A stretch of 64,000 nucleotides of DNA from Hetaerina americana (taxonomy: Eukaryota > Arthropoda > Insecta > Odonata > Calopterygidae): NCBI GenBank assembly GCA_022747635.1, contig JAKTNV010000017.1, forward strand, positions 434,001-498,000, in the 5' to 3' direction. The notes beneath the pieces are model-generated. The model worked only from the letters and a program-made list of their open reading frames with translations, was not told the DNA's origin and did not search any database. Made by a program: the position numbers and the translations under genes. How positions within the stretch are numbered: the stretch's first letter is position 1; each line of letters starts with the position of its first letter. Of the stretch, positions 41,561 to 53,355 are shown piece by piece.

Positions 41561-44500
41561 GTCATCAACTGGAATGTTCTAGTATCCCCAGGTACCAGTT
41601 GTTGATTTGCTGTCTAATTTAAATGAAGTTTTTTTCAACTCGAGTAATTTTTTGTGTGCAAAATATAATTTGACTGATTGATGGTTTACTTCTGAGAGGT
41701 TTGAACTGAATTTTGCCATTATTGTGAATAAAATGATTTCATTTATTTGGTCATGCATGCGAAACCACTGTGATGTTAACATTCTAATGACCTAGGAAAC
41801 ATCCTTCAACTGGCACTTGTCAAATTTAATTTTACCTCTGGTAGATTTAAATCATGATAATTAAAAGAGTTAATAATTAGTACTTAAATTTTTCAGTCTC
41901 ACAAATAGGTTTAGTCATAGGTTATTTTAACATTCAAATCAAAACTTAAAATTTATTGGACCCTAGAATATAACTTACAAGTTGCTTTTAGCTGTCTCAT
42001 TAATTGGTATTGCCTAGGCATGTGTTTTGGCTCCATGGGTATTTCATGAAATTTCATAACTTGTTTGGTGTGCCAAATTATTTCTTTTGAGGAAAAAAAT
42101 CCTCGTGTAATGAATGCATACAGCTTTTTAACCATCAGATACTTCAAACTAAAGAACTTCATGATGCAGATATTATAAGGTATTATTTTTAGATAAAAAA
42201 TTTATTTTTTTCCTCTCTGCTATTTTCATTATTTAACGGAAGCTAAAGGTCTTGTTGAACATTCATTTAAGGATGATAATGTTGTGGGAGCATTAAAGGT
42301 ATTTTTTAAGTATAGGGAGTTTAAGTCATCATATTAAAATTTCATGTAACTGCTAGGGTTATGTTACTTTTATGTTATTTTGTGCAAGTCACTTTAAGTA
42401 AAGATAGCAAAATGTCTATGACCTAGATATTTGTCTGAAAATGTGTGATCTGTATTTCATTCTCCTGATGTTCAATGCTGTTGTGATCATGTTTTCGATA
42501 ATTTTAAATGTTCTATGATCTTGTAATATTTTGTATTTTGTAGATTTTTAAATATTAGGAATATAAATGGTTCTGTATTTAAAATGCTTCGTTTCAATAT
42601 GCTTTTATATGATGATTTTTTATAATCCATTATTTGTGTTGTTGGATATATTATTGTATACACCAAAAGAATAAGAGGTATCACTTTCTACACTAGGTGG
42701 ATGAAAATACATGTATATCACTTTTGAAGCCTGTAAAACTCTCTTCACTTATCAGTGATTCTTATTTTATGTCTGGTGGTTAAGTGTTTTTGTTAACATT
42801 TGTTTTACATAATTTCATTTCTATTTCAGTTCTATAGATAAAGTTTATATGAGCCTTGTAATTATTTTTGTGTATTTCATTAATTTAAAATTTTCCATCT
42901 ATTTGTCTTGTTTTCACAAAAAGTTGTCTTAATAATATCTTGAGTTTTAAAGTGAGATTAAACTGGGATCAAGATAAAAAAATGTTCTTTGAATTGTTCC
43001 ATGAAACTATGCACTTGTTAGTCATATTGTATTCCAGTCTATCTTTGGATCTTCCTTGAACATAAACATAGTCATTACATTACTTGGATTGAATGCAGTT
43101 TTGTTGACCTATTTTGTGCTAGTGTGAAACGATAAAATTGATGTAATTATTAATTAAAAGAATATGAATTATTCATATGGATGCTATTCCAGTAACTCTC
43201 TGTACTTATTGAATTTACTCAATTGTGAAATCATATTGGTATACATTGAATATAACATCAAATGAAAACATTTTGAGTGTATGAGTAATGATGATCAAGG
43301 ACTCCTAAAATTCCTCTCGACCTGTTCTAAGTTGGCAGCAAACTTTTAGATGTGTGCAACTCTTTAAGTGTAGTATGTTGAATGGTGTTAGTTTATTTTA
43401 TGGTATATTCTACAATCATTGAAATTCAATTGGCAGCTGCCAACTATATTCTGAACAGCATATGAGGTATAATATTTTTTTAAGTTCTAGTCTTCCTTAG
43501 GTATTTTGTATTCCTGGAGATTCTTCATTCTCTTGCCATAAGTAAATCACAAATTCCAAATACCTGCAGGGGATTTTTAAGTATAATGTTTGATGAAACT
43601 ACATTTGTACTAGGTGGAACTTAACTATGAGAAATCCTCATTTTAAGAGTTGAATTTCATCCTTGACTTTTGTAATTCTGTCATTTATTTGCAGCCATTA
43701 GTTGGGATAGTTCTGAGGAAATTATTTTCCTTGATGCATGCTTTTCTTTCATGTACGTTAAGCGTTCAGGAAAAATAGGTACTGCTGAAGAGTTTTGGTA
43801 AATGTAATACCATTTTTAATGCTGAAAAATAATTATTACTCTGTATTAATATAAAAATGGAAAAAATGAGGCGTGTGTTATAGAAAACAGTACATTTTCT
43901 TCAAGTGTAATTGCCAGTTTTAATATGCTTGCCATTTATTTACATTGCTGTCATATACCTCAGACTCTTGCATTTTTCACAATTATTAGTGGGCATGTAA
44001 CATTGGCAAGATTGATTTCCAGATTGCTTGCTTTTGTAATTAAGCATTACTGACAAGTTAGGTACTAAAGGTCCCGATATACAGAGGCTTTGGAAATGAT
44101 TAAAATATACATACTTGAAAATTTACTTTTCAAAAATGAAAGATAGAAAATTATACTTTTTGACCTTGGTTTTTGCAAATTGAAATTATTGCATACCCCA
44201 TGTATTATAAAAATCTTCATGTCAAAAATTATTTGTTTGATAAAATCATGCTTGATTTTTTCCTGCTTTGAAAGACCTGTCTCACTGTATATCATGTAGC
44301 TAATTTGTGTTTGTTTTTTTGTAATTGTGAGACCTGATCAGTTAGGAACCATTTAAAGTTTCTTATGCACACTTGCCAAATTAATCTCTCTATAATTTCA
44401 TTCCTTTCTCTTTCTAATGACATGAACTAGATTTTGGGTACTGACTTTTGGTACAAATTATTTACTGTGCAAATGTAGTTTACTCATGTACTTTAATGTG

Positions 44501-45239
44501 CAGTTCTGTTATATTGCATTGTTACTGTATAACTGCTGCTTGCTATAAAGCTGGTTGTTTGGATTTTATACATGTATTTAGTTAATAAAACTACTAACAA
44601 AGCCCTTAATGTGTTTATTCTGAGGGAAGTATTTGATTGTATATACTCAGAAATTTTTGGGTGCGAGCATTAATTTAGCAAAACAATATTTTTACCAGTA
44701 ATGGCATTCATGTTTTGATGAATAAATATTTAATTGAATCGTTCATTTATCAATGGAAATCAATATTCCATTGACAACATCCATAATAATACATTTTATT
44801 ACAGGATCATAAAATTCCTAATGAAAATGAAAAATAAATTTTGGAAAAATACTTGATTTTCTCTTGATGGCTAGCATTCATTGTTATATCATTTTTCTCA
44901 AATTATTTAGGGGAATGAAATCATTATAAGGTGGCCTTTTGGATTCGTCAGGGTTTGTCTATGTTGTTAGTTTTTCGGGTATTCCAACTGGTGTCTTTGG
45001 TCGAGTACTATAGTTGCTGTTTTTCATGCCTATTATAGGCCTTCTTAATTATCCCATACACTCTGCCCAGTCATATCCTTAGAAAACCTAATGTTAAGAT
45101 TTGGAAGAATATGTATATTTTTTGAGCATTTGTTTCCCCCCTGTAAATTAAGTGGCGTCATTGCTACCTATCTTTAAAACTGATTCCATTGCATATGGAA
45201 TGAAGAACTTAATATTTGTCTGCTGTTCCTTATTTTGAT
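41561..45239 (+). other. Lmf2 3' UTR and flank, duplicated at 58.6-60.4 kb
   Basis: AATAAA at 41727-41732 is a plausible polyadenylation signal. The rest is AT-rich and non-coding. Several stretches align in order with 58590-60450 (for example CAGTCTCACAAATAGGTTTAG at 41896 and 58917), as expected from the segmental duplication; unit 2 is shorter here. Confidence 0.55.
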
Positions 45240-45345
45240 ATTACTAGTTTCAATGTTTGGGTGCCATTATCAGGTGCAAATTCACTCAAGTTGCAGTGCA
45301 TTTATATACCATTCTTTTGGGGGAAAATAAAGAACAGTGGGAAAA
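45240..45345 (-). repeat. Degenerate hammerhead-bearing element
   Basis: On the minus strand CTGATAA (45273-45267) and GAAACTAGT (45251-45243, self-complementary ACTAGT) are in hammerhead order, but the invariant G of CUGANGA is A and stem II no longer pairs. The plus-strand sequence that follows, AATAAAGAACAGTGGGAAA, matches the sequence next to copy 1 (24194-24212), which links the two as one family. Confidence 0.45.
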
Positions 45346-45849
45346 TACATTGTGGTTTCATTTTATGAACATTAACATCCACAAGTAGCCAGAAACGATG
45401 AAATCCATTGCATATGATTGTCTTTTTTAGAGTTGTGGTGAGAGTTCTTGAGTTTTCTTGACAATACCAAGTGCCAATGAATTATGTGGCACTGATTGAA
45501 TTTTTTTTCTGTAACTGCTTCATCCTAATTAAATATTTTTAATTTTTCTTGCAATTTAAGCAAGTGTGATTAGTTTCTTCTTGCACTTTTATTGCTGACC
45601 AAGTGAATCTTGGACTATAAATATTTAATCCATTCTTGGTTTGGAGAAATAACAGTGGTAAAAAAGACATAATTTTGCTAAACAAATGTTTTGCAAAAGA
45701 ACTTTATCCCATGCTAAAATATTTTCAGTATGCAAGGGATAAAGAGAACAGTGACTTAAATTAACTGCCATGCCTCCTAGTTTTAAGGCATCAGAACTTC
45801 TAAATGCTGAATGGTACGAAATACAGTAGCTGCCACAAATCTCAATACC

Positions 45850-46680
45850 AACAGTTCTATGGTAAAATAAAATCTCCCCATTCTAACCTTTTCTCTAAAA
45901 TAAATGATAGCCCACTTACTATTCTAAGTTTCTTGGGCAACCTATGAATGAAGTCCTTGACTTATCATCCCACATAAAGGCTATTAAAGCCAATATAACA
46001 ACTGACACCTTTCTTACCTAGAAACTAGCATCATTAGTTTTCTTAGATGCTGTGAAATCAGTATTTCGTACAAAAATTCAGTCATCTTCTGTTGAATGAA
46101 GTCTGGGGAATATTGTAGTCTTACAAAAAATTACTCGTTAGGCTTTGTAAAGAACCCTCTCCTATTCTGAAGGTAGGCCTATTTTTAAAAAATTTGTGAT
46201 TCTCACATTTTCTACATTCTTAACTGCTTTATTCGTCAAACTCCCTTAAGTCCTTTTGTCAATCATATACATTTCTACCATGCTCACCAGTGTAATATTC
46301 ATGCCAATCTCTGCTTATCCCAAGGGTAGAAAGAACATCACCATAAAGCTCCAATGACTCAACAGAATTCCTTCCAGCATAAAATCAATCGCATCTCTCC
46401 CTATTATCAAGGAAAATCTGAAGCACTTAGCTAAAAAAGGTATAATACAGAATTTGAAAACTGCTGAAATTACTGCAAATTTTAAATGATTAATGCTGCA
46501 TAGTATGCTCCGTCTATATACTATTGTTTAATTGTGTGTTCTTGTTGCATTACTTCCTCTCATCTTCATGGCGTGCATATGTTTAAGTTAGTTAGTTTGT
46601 TATTCCTGTACCTGTGTAATCAATTTGGAAGATTCGTATGTTACTTTGTAGGCAACTGAAATAAAAGCTATTATTATATG
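45850..46680 (+). mobile_element. Non-LTR retrotransposon family B (Jockey/CR1-like), 3' end
   Basis: Broken plus-strand frames read like the C-terminal part of a Jockey/CR1-like ORF2: an FLG.TYE-like start, VVLQKITRKAL near 46110, and SLPIIKENLKHLAKKG near 46400. The 3' end is GAAATAAAAGCTATTATTATAT at 46659-46680, the AATAAA plus ATT-type tail expected of this group. It interrupts the paralogous alignment between units 1 and 2, so it inserted into unit 1 after the duplication or was lost from unit 2. Confidence 0.6.
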
Positions 46681-47096
46681 GGGACTTGGTAATCGTTAGG
46701 GTTTTGACCGGATGACCCAAATTGGATGCCCGAGGACGCACCTGACCACCCTGTTTCACCAAAACTGTGATTTTTCGAGTGCCAGACCTTCCTGGTAAAC
46801 CATAGTTAAGTTTACGCAGGGGAAGGAACAAATCGCCCCACTTCATTTTTCGAAAGTATTTAATTGAATATGAAAAGTATGCCCATTATTTTTATTGTGA
46901 GAAGTAACTAAGTTATTTTTCTTAGCTAACATCGGATATTGAATGAAGCAATTTCAAACCATACCTCAGTAGGGTCATTCAAAATAGCCGGTCATAATAG
47001 GTGTTCATGTATTCGCTGGTCGATACTGATTTGTTTCTAAGTTAACGTTGACCGAAGGCTAGAACATCAGCATCAATGGTTATTAAACCACAAGAT

Positions 47097-47408
47097 ATGA
47101 CCAAGAAAACGGAGGATTCCGAATTGACGAAGGTAAACTTGTAGTTTTATTGATTTATTCATATATGTGGTATAGCTATTGAGGGTGCAAACAAGCAGTG
47201 TCATTAATCTTGCGTGTGGCAATTTCAGGCGTTCGCAGACCTCGATCGAAAATTACAAGAAGCTACGCTGCAAATGGAGCTAACCCAAGTTCAGCTTGAT
47301 GTATTAAAAATTTTTATTCATCAAGCTAGAATGAGTAAGGGGCAGGGGATGAATAAGGTGATTGCTCAATCTTCGTTGCATGTGGAAGTTGAAGCCGCGG
47401 AAAGCTAG
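47097..47408 (+). CDS. Truncated prefoldin subunit 1 paralogue (exons 1-2 only)
   Basis: Paralogue of 61711-62003. Exon 1 is 47097-47132 (12 codons, same length as the intact copy; another in-frame ATG lies at 47076). Exon 2 starts at 47229 after TTTCAG. A donor-like AAG|GTGATT at 47357 sits where the intact copy has its donor; without splicing the frame runs to TAG at 47406-47408 and would give about 71 residues. It covers only the first coiled-coil helix of prefoldin-1; the hairpin and second helix have no exon in unit 1, because the duplication ends in intron 2. By eye 15 of 41 exon 2 residues equal the other copy, yet there is no indel or stop in the aligned part. Either a pseudogene or a short neo-functional product. 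Confidence 0.7.
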
Positions 47409-47854
47409 AGTTTTCAAAACGTTGATTTGCCTGAATAGGTTGGATTTACCCTAGTATATGCATGCCAGTTGTTGTGGTATTATCATTAAACACAAGAGTA
47501 GCTGCTGATTCTTCATTTAGGTGTAACTTCTAGGGGGAAGTTTTGACCAAGCTTATTATTACGTTAACCAGATATCTGGCAATTTTATTGTTATTAACCT
47601 CTAGTCTTTTTGTCCTGATGATTTGTCATAAATATTAATGAAACCGTCGCATAGAAGCCATTGGCATTGAACACTTCTCTTTAGCGAATGGGGGAGATTT
47701 AAGTTGTCACAGTGGACATTGAGCTTATTATTCTTCCTCATAAAGAAAAAACACGGTCCAGCAGCAGTGGAGAAGGTAAGAAAGGGCTCACATTAATGTA
47801 ATAGGGACCTCACTGTCTTAAATAGTTCGAAAAATATGGAAGAAGAAGGGACGC

Positions 47855-48030
47855 TGTAGTACAGGGTTAGAGTGTTTGACTACTGACCGGTTTGGATTCC
47901 TGGGCTCCTAAGGCTTTACCCAAAATCTTCTAGCAAAACCATTGACGACAGAGAAAGAAACTTCTCCCTTACCATGATATGTGCATTTCAGCTTGGTACT
48001 AGGTGAGCTCTATCCTCAACTGCCACACTG
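47855..48030 (+). mobile_element. SINE family 2, plus-strand copy
   Basis: CTGTAGTACAGGGTTAGAGT at 47853 and GGTTTGGATTCCTGG at 47889 are A- and B-box-like with tRNA spacing and match the head of the SINE at 49280-49360. The downstream GTACTAGGTGAGCTCTATCC resembles the 3' block at 24350-24375. Confidence 0.5.
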
Positions 48031-48666
48031 ACCTTCAGGTTGAAAACCATGGCTTGGATTTTGGAACCAAGAAAATAGGAAAAACTGGAAAACTTAAGCA
48101 TATTCATGCTAGGATTATGAGAAATGAGGTAGAAAAAATTGTGCGACAAAGATACCATTATTTATTCCGGAAGAAAGTCTCGAGTCAGTGAGCAATAATC
48201 AGTAATACTGAAAAAAAAGAATTTGGAGCTGTAGTGGTGAATAGAGGGCAGATAGGATATTAAATGTTATAAGAAGACATTCAACAAATTAAGTATTAAT
48301 ACAGGTACAAACAGTAGCGAGTATTTAAAGGAATGAAAAAATAATTCGTCATTGAAAATAACGACAGGAAATGTTCTATAAAGTAACACTGAATAAAAAT
48401 GTGGTAGTAGGTATCATTTATGGAATGTAGTTTTGGATGAAAAAAAGAATGTATTAGTTACTGTAGTAGGTTCAAAATGATCATCTGGTGCTAGATATGA
48501 CTCAAATTCAAGAAATTCTTTCTGGCAACACTTACTCAGAGGATATCCCATGACTCTTCCTATAGCTCACTGGTTGTTGCTGAAATCACTTGCTTGTCCT
48601 TACACTTTTTGAAAAACCATCCTTATTCACAGACTTTTCTGGCTGTGGAACATGATCATTGAAATT

Positions 48667-48867
48667 TGTTGTCTCAGGCATAACTTTATGGAATTTGCAT
48701 AACATATTGAAATGAAATAATTGACTTTGTAATTCTGCACACTTTATTTTAAAAATACGGCCCAGATTTCGGCGTAGAACGTCATCATCAGGTGACACGT
48801 CGAAACCTGGGTCGTGTTTTTAAAATAAATTGTGTGGAATTACAAAGTCAAATATTTCATTTCAATG
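48667..48867 (-). mobile_element. Penelope-type palindromic element with hammerhead-like core (copy 2)
   Basis: Flanked by a 14-bp target duplication TGATCATTGAAATT (48653-48666) and TGATCACTGAAATT (48868-48881). The paralogous site near 30432 lacks the insert. The inner part, 48706-48866, is an imperfect palindrome whose arms share ATTACAAAGTC and ATTTTAAAAA. On the minus strand the centre reads CTGATGA (48791-48785), a stem-loop with one mismatch, and GAAA (48770-48767), followed by a stem III in which the U before the cleavage site is lost. The palindrome arms would form an extended stem I. This copy is probably inactive. Confidence 0.65.
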
Positions 48868-49129
48868 TGATCACTGAAATTACAAGCAGAGTAAACCACG
48901 AAAATCTTCTTAGTACTAAAGGTTTCAGTTTATCCCCTATAAGATTCCTTGGGGATTAATTGATAAGCTTCCTAACAAATATTTCAGAATGTTTATGGAA
49001 AGCACTCTTATCATTAATTCCACGATGTGTCAAGAGCATTGACTGGAATGCCCTGGGGAGGGTTTATTGTGAACAGGTAAAAAAAATCATAATCACAGTA
49101 ATCAACCCAAAGGTCGGTTTGGTAGTTGA

Positions 49130-49365
49130 TGGTAGATTTCACCCAGTACTAAGCCCTACGGCATGTGAAATTCACACTTCAGGGTAGGGGGGCTAGTTAC
49201 TTTCTCTGTGCCGGTTATGGTTTCCCAGGAAGACCTAGTACCCACAAAATCACATAGCTTGGGTGGAGCTTGAAGGTGCCCAGAGTGCCTTCCCCAGGAA
49301 TTGAACCAGGGCCCCTCTGGTCAGCAGTTCGACGCTCTACCCCTGGACTACCGCAACCCACTTGT
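49130..49365 (-). mobile_element. SINE family 2 with tRNA-like head
   Basis: On the minus strand from 49362: GGGTTGCGGTAGTCCAGGGG, TAGAGCGTCGA and CTGCTGACCAG form A-box, D- and anticodon-like arms, and CTGGTTCAATTCCTGGGG is the B-box arm. The body ends with GTGAAT-type sequence shared with 24275-24375. The tRNA-like part folds roughly but is attached to repeat sequence, so it is a SINE. Confidence 0.65.
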
Positions 49366-50286
49366 AAACATGTATATGATAATAATTAATATGATATAAT
49401 AGTATTTATTGGTCATTAAGTATATGCAATGCAACAGAAAAATGCAAAATATATAATTTCAGATGTTCAGATGGAATAAACAACTTAGCTTTCCAAGGAT
49501 ATAGATCATTAAATAATTTTTTAAAACAAAACTGGCATGGTGGGCTTCAGGTCAGTTTTGAGTCGAGATATATTCTTTGCTGTGGAATTCGTAAGGAGTT
49601 TTAATCATTTTGAAGATATCATGTGGGTTTATCAATTTCTATTTTAAATGGTTTTTGTTAACAGTATGATTTCTTACAAGATTTTAGCCTTATATTGATC
49701 AGAAGATTTTTAATGGAGCTTATGGTCTCTACAGGGTAAATGAAGAATGTTTGATTCTTCTTGTGTCAGAGATAGTGCAGGACCAGTTTTGGTTACTCTT
49801 ACTTCTTTATTAACTTTCCAGACTGCCCCAAGTTTAGTTTGAGAATTGGCTATGCACTGGCTGTTGATACCTTCTTTCTTATTTTATTTGTGAATTATAT
49901 TCTTTCCTTAATTTTATCATTAGTTTTTTTAGCAGCAGATTATATAGCAGTTTTAGCTGTCTCTCCCCACATTTGCTGATTACATCCAGCTTGAAGAAGA
50001 ATGCCGCATACTTCCTCATGATGAGGACTATAGTTCAATCTCTTCACACCATCATTCTGTACTCTTGGGGAGGATGTGTCACAGTTTTCTGAATTTTAAC
50101 ATATCAGTACCAGAGAAATAATGAGCAAAAACGAGCACAGTGTTATTATCTGATGGTAAAGGTCATGATTGCTTGTCAGTGACATATTATACTATATTTA
50201 AAAAGTGGTTACTTCAGTCAGTCCAAAATTTTCTCATAAAAAAAATAACGTATTTTCATGGAAATACTTTTGTTGGATTGAAAATA

Positions 50287-51557
50287 CAAGGGTAATCCTA
50301 GAGGTGCCCAACCCAACAAAGAAAACAAAAATTTTGGAATAAAATATATTTATTTTTCAACATAATCTCCTTTCAGCTCCATGCACTTTTCCCAGCAATG
50401 CCCAATAAGTTCGTCAGCCTTTTTATAATAAGAACTGTCTTGCTCCTCAAAATAGTCATTAATTAGCGACATCACTTTTTCACAGTTTGGAAATCATGGA
50501 CCACCAAGCCATTTTTTCAAGTTTGTGAACCGGAAATAATCCAAGGGGGCAAAATCTGATGAATAGGGTGCATGAGGTAGCAATTCAAACTTTAATTCAT
50601 TAATTTTGGCCATTGCAATAACGGATTTGTAAGCTGGTGCATTGTCTTGATGAAACAACTCTTTCTTCTTAGCCAAATGCAGCCGCATATGCTTGATTTC
50701 TTCGTTCAAAGGTTGCAGTAAGTTTGCATAATACTCGCCGTTGTTAGTTTTTATTTTGCAGTATAGTCAATGAAATTATCCCACGGGCATTCCAAAACAA
50801 AGCCTGCAGATGAAACTCTTCATAATCTTTGGAGCCGGTTCTCCCTTTTGAATCCATTGTTTTGATTGTTCTTGTCTCGGGGTGAAGTAATTGGCCCATG
50901 TTTCATCCATGGTTATGAAATGGTGCAAAAATTCTGCCTCTTTGTTGTGAAACTTAGCTAAACACTCAATTGAGACATCATCACGACACTGGTTTTGCTT
51001 GAGTTTGAGCAAATGCGGCACCCAATTTGCATACAGCTTTCTCATGTCCAAATTTTCAGTTAACATGCGATGGACCGCACTTTTTGAAATGCCTACTATG
51101 TCTGCTAGCTCGCGCACTTGCAGTCGACGATCATCCAGTATCACTTTGTGGATTTTCTTCACCATTTCTGTAGTCGTCACCTCATTTGGTTGACCAATGC
51201 AATCCTCGTCTTGACAGCTCATACGGCCTCGTTTAAACTCTGCTGCTCAATATTTTACTGTTGTAAACAAAGGAGCAGACTCACCCAGAGTAGAATCCAG
51301 TTCGGCTTTTTTATTGGTTGGAAGGAGGCCTTTCAAATAAAAGCAATGTATCACAGAACGATGACCAATTTTCTTCATTTTCACAAATTCACTGAAAACC
51401 TTCACTATTGATGGGTGTCAAACCAATAATAAACAACGTGGCGTGTTCAAACTTGAAACATATGCTTTATAGATTACATACTTTCTAATGTAATGATATT
51501 TTTCAAACAACTACCGCCATCTCTAGGTCAGGCTGGGTACTTCTTGAACAACCCTCG
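50287..51557 (-). mobile_element. Full-length mariner-like element, inactive
   Basis: 1271 bp between TA (50285-50286) and TT (51558-51559, presumably a mutated TA). The ends CAAGGGTAATCCTAGAGGT and, reverse complemented, CGAGGGTTGTTCAAGAAGT are the terminal repeats. Minus-strand frames in order: an N-terminal stretch from about 51380 with one in-frame stop near 51245, then 51222-50776 with the helix-turn-helix (ADIVGISKSAVHRMLTENL) and HFITMDETWANYFTP (first catalytic Asp), then 50709-50494 with LFHQDNAPAY (second) and [16 protein letters not shown] (third). A deletion or frameshift near 50780 separates the last two. Same family as 40204-40900. Paralogous unit 1 has the empty site at about 31154-31158. 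Confidence 0.93.
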
Positions 51558-53253
51558 TTCATATCTTACCCCACTTCCTAAACCCCATTTGTGAATTAGT
51601 TACATTCACACAGACTAGAATGAACTAGGTCAATTAGATGTCCTGGTTTCATCTTTTTTAGAAAAAGGTTCCCTGAACTTGCTAATAAGCATAACATCTA
51701 ATTTAACATCTAATTTAATTGCTCATTCATGATTGTAAAAATCTCTCACATTGCCTCGTAACAAGATCATATTTTGTCCTCTAAACTATGCCATTTTTGG
51801 GTGCCTCAGATAACAGCTCTTCGTGTAACAAACTAGTGCCCTGTTTGATTTTGCATTTGAAGGATACAACTCATTCTTTTTGTGTAATTAGCTTTGTACC
51901 TTTATGAAAAAATCATTGTGCTTTTTACACCCTTCTTTTTTTAAATAAAATGAATAACCTTGTTGGCTACTTGCAGACTTCTGCAGCCGACATATTTACT
52001 TGGAACTTCTTTCAGCCAACAAATTTACATGAGTTCATCATTATTTCTTTTAACTTCTACTCATTTGTCGGTAAGAGTTAAATAATTTTGCATACAATCA
52101 GCAGTTTAAAGTTGAATAGAATCATGGGGCCATGCTGAGGGGACATACACATAACTTCGGAGGACCTCCATTCTTTTCCCCTTGAATGTGCTGGGATTCC
52201 TGTCCTGCCTTATTTGGCCCATTAAATGAAGCAGGTTCACATACTGTCATATTAATTTAACCTCATCATTTTTGATAATGTTTTATTTCTATGTTTGAAT
52301 GTTTTAAATTGTACGTTAAAAGCCCTGGCATCTATGCATAATGGCACTGCAGTCGCATGAAAATACAGTGCCTCCATATCATCACCTGTTGGGGCCTAGT
52401 TCAGTACAACATTCTTCCATGAGATGTGGGAAAATAGCGAAACTGTGGCCAGACCATAATGTTGTACTGTTCATCATACTTGCCTTCCTGTTTTGAATCG
52501 ATTTTTATGCTGTATCTGCTGTTGAAAAAATAATGTGTGAGTTAAAACTTTATTTATTTCTTTAAGTTTGCCCTTAGTGATATTTATTATTATTTTTTTG
52601 AGTTGATATAATTTTGTTATCCTTCAATGATTTTTATGCTAGTGTAGAAAGTTTTTGTTTCCTTACATATGTTCTAAATTATTTCAATTCTATAATATTC
52701 AAAATCAATAATTATTATTTTTGTTAGTGGTTGTTTACATTGCATAAAATTATGACCTTTCCTGCTTTTATTTATTTTTCCTTTTTCATGTGGTTGGATT
52801 GATGTTGGAAGGTAGTATTATCATTACATTTATCAGTGTGATGTTCCAAGCAAATTAAAAAGTTAAAACTAAATTAAGAGAAATTAAGTATTTCTCCTAA
52901 ATCCTTTTCTTCATACGTTGCTACTTATTTAGATTCATTACTACTGTAGGGATCAAAATTACATAGCTCATTTCTCATTTGTGAAGTTATCTGAAGCCCC
53001 TATATTATTAAAATCTGTTCAGAAATTATTTAATAATTTTACTGTTTGTAGCTTACTTTTTCAATCATTATTTTTCTCGAAGTTTGATGGTTTTCTCACT
53101 TTGTAAATGAAAAACTCCCTCCCAATGCTTTATGATCACTACCCCCCCCCCCCCATACCCCTTATTCGATTGGACAGCCTAAATGAGGATTTGCAATAGG
53201 TCCTGTAGTGTGGATTAATTTTTTTTAACTAATGATTTTAATCATGTTTTCAG

Positions 53254-53355
53254 AATGGTGTCCCAAAGGATTTCTAATGCTATGGCATTTGTCTTTATGT
53301 GGGTCCTATACTATTCCTTGGTTCAAGTTGGACAAACTTTTATGTGGTTTCAGTG
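53254..53355 (+). pseudogene. Lmf2 exon 3, duplicated relic
   Basis: 102 bp, the same length as functional exon 3 (32599-32700), with intact AG and GTAAGT borders and an open frame (MVSQRISNAMAFVFMWVLYY and on to MWFQW). About 27 of 34 residues match. There is no promoter or exons 1-2 upstream because the duplication starts in intron 2. Exon 4 is absent: similarity ends near 53545. Confidence 0.9.

Larger units (their letters stand above)
30230..48400. repeat. Segmental duplication unit 1
   Basis: The left end near 30230-30520 aligns with 48440-48960 (for example CTTAATACTAAAGGTTT against CTTAGTACTAAAGGTTT). The right end near 48060-48190 aligns with 62740-62840 (CATATTCATGCTAGGATT in both). 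Between these, intron 2, exon 3, exon 11 and the 3' flank of Lmf2 and exons 1-2 of Pfdn1 all have counterparts in unit 2 in the same order. By eye the non-coding identity is roughly 70-80 percent. Boundaries are approximate. Confidence 0.85.

Noticed and set aside
49285..49362. tRNA gene on the minus strand
   Set aside because: tRNA-like arms are attached to repeat body found at 24.3 and 47.9 kb, so treated as a SINE head.
53142..53154. Run of 13 cytosines as a structural signal
   Set aside because: A single homopolymer cannot be told from ordinary slippage, and no further C- or G-runs are nearby.
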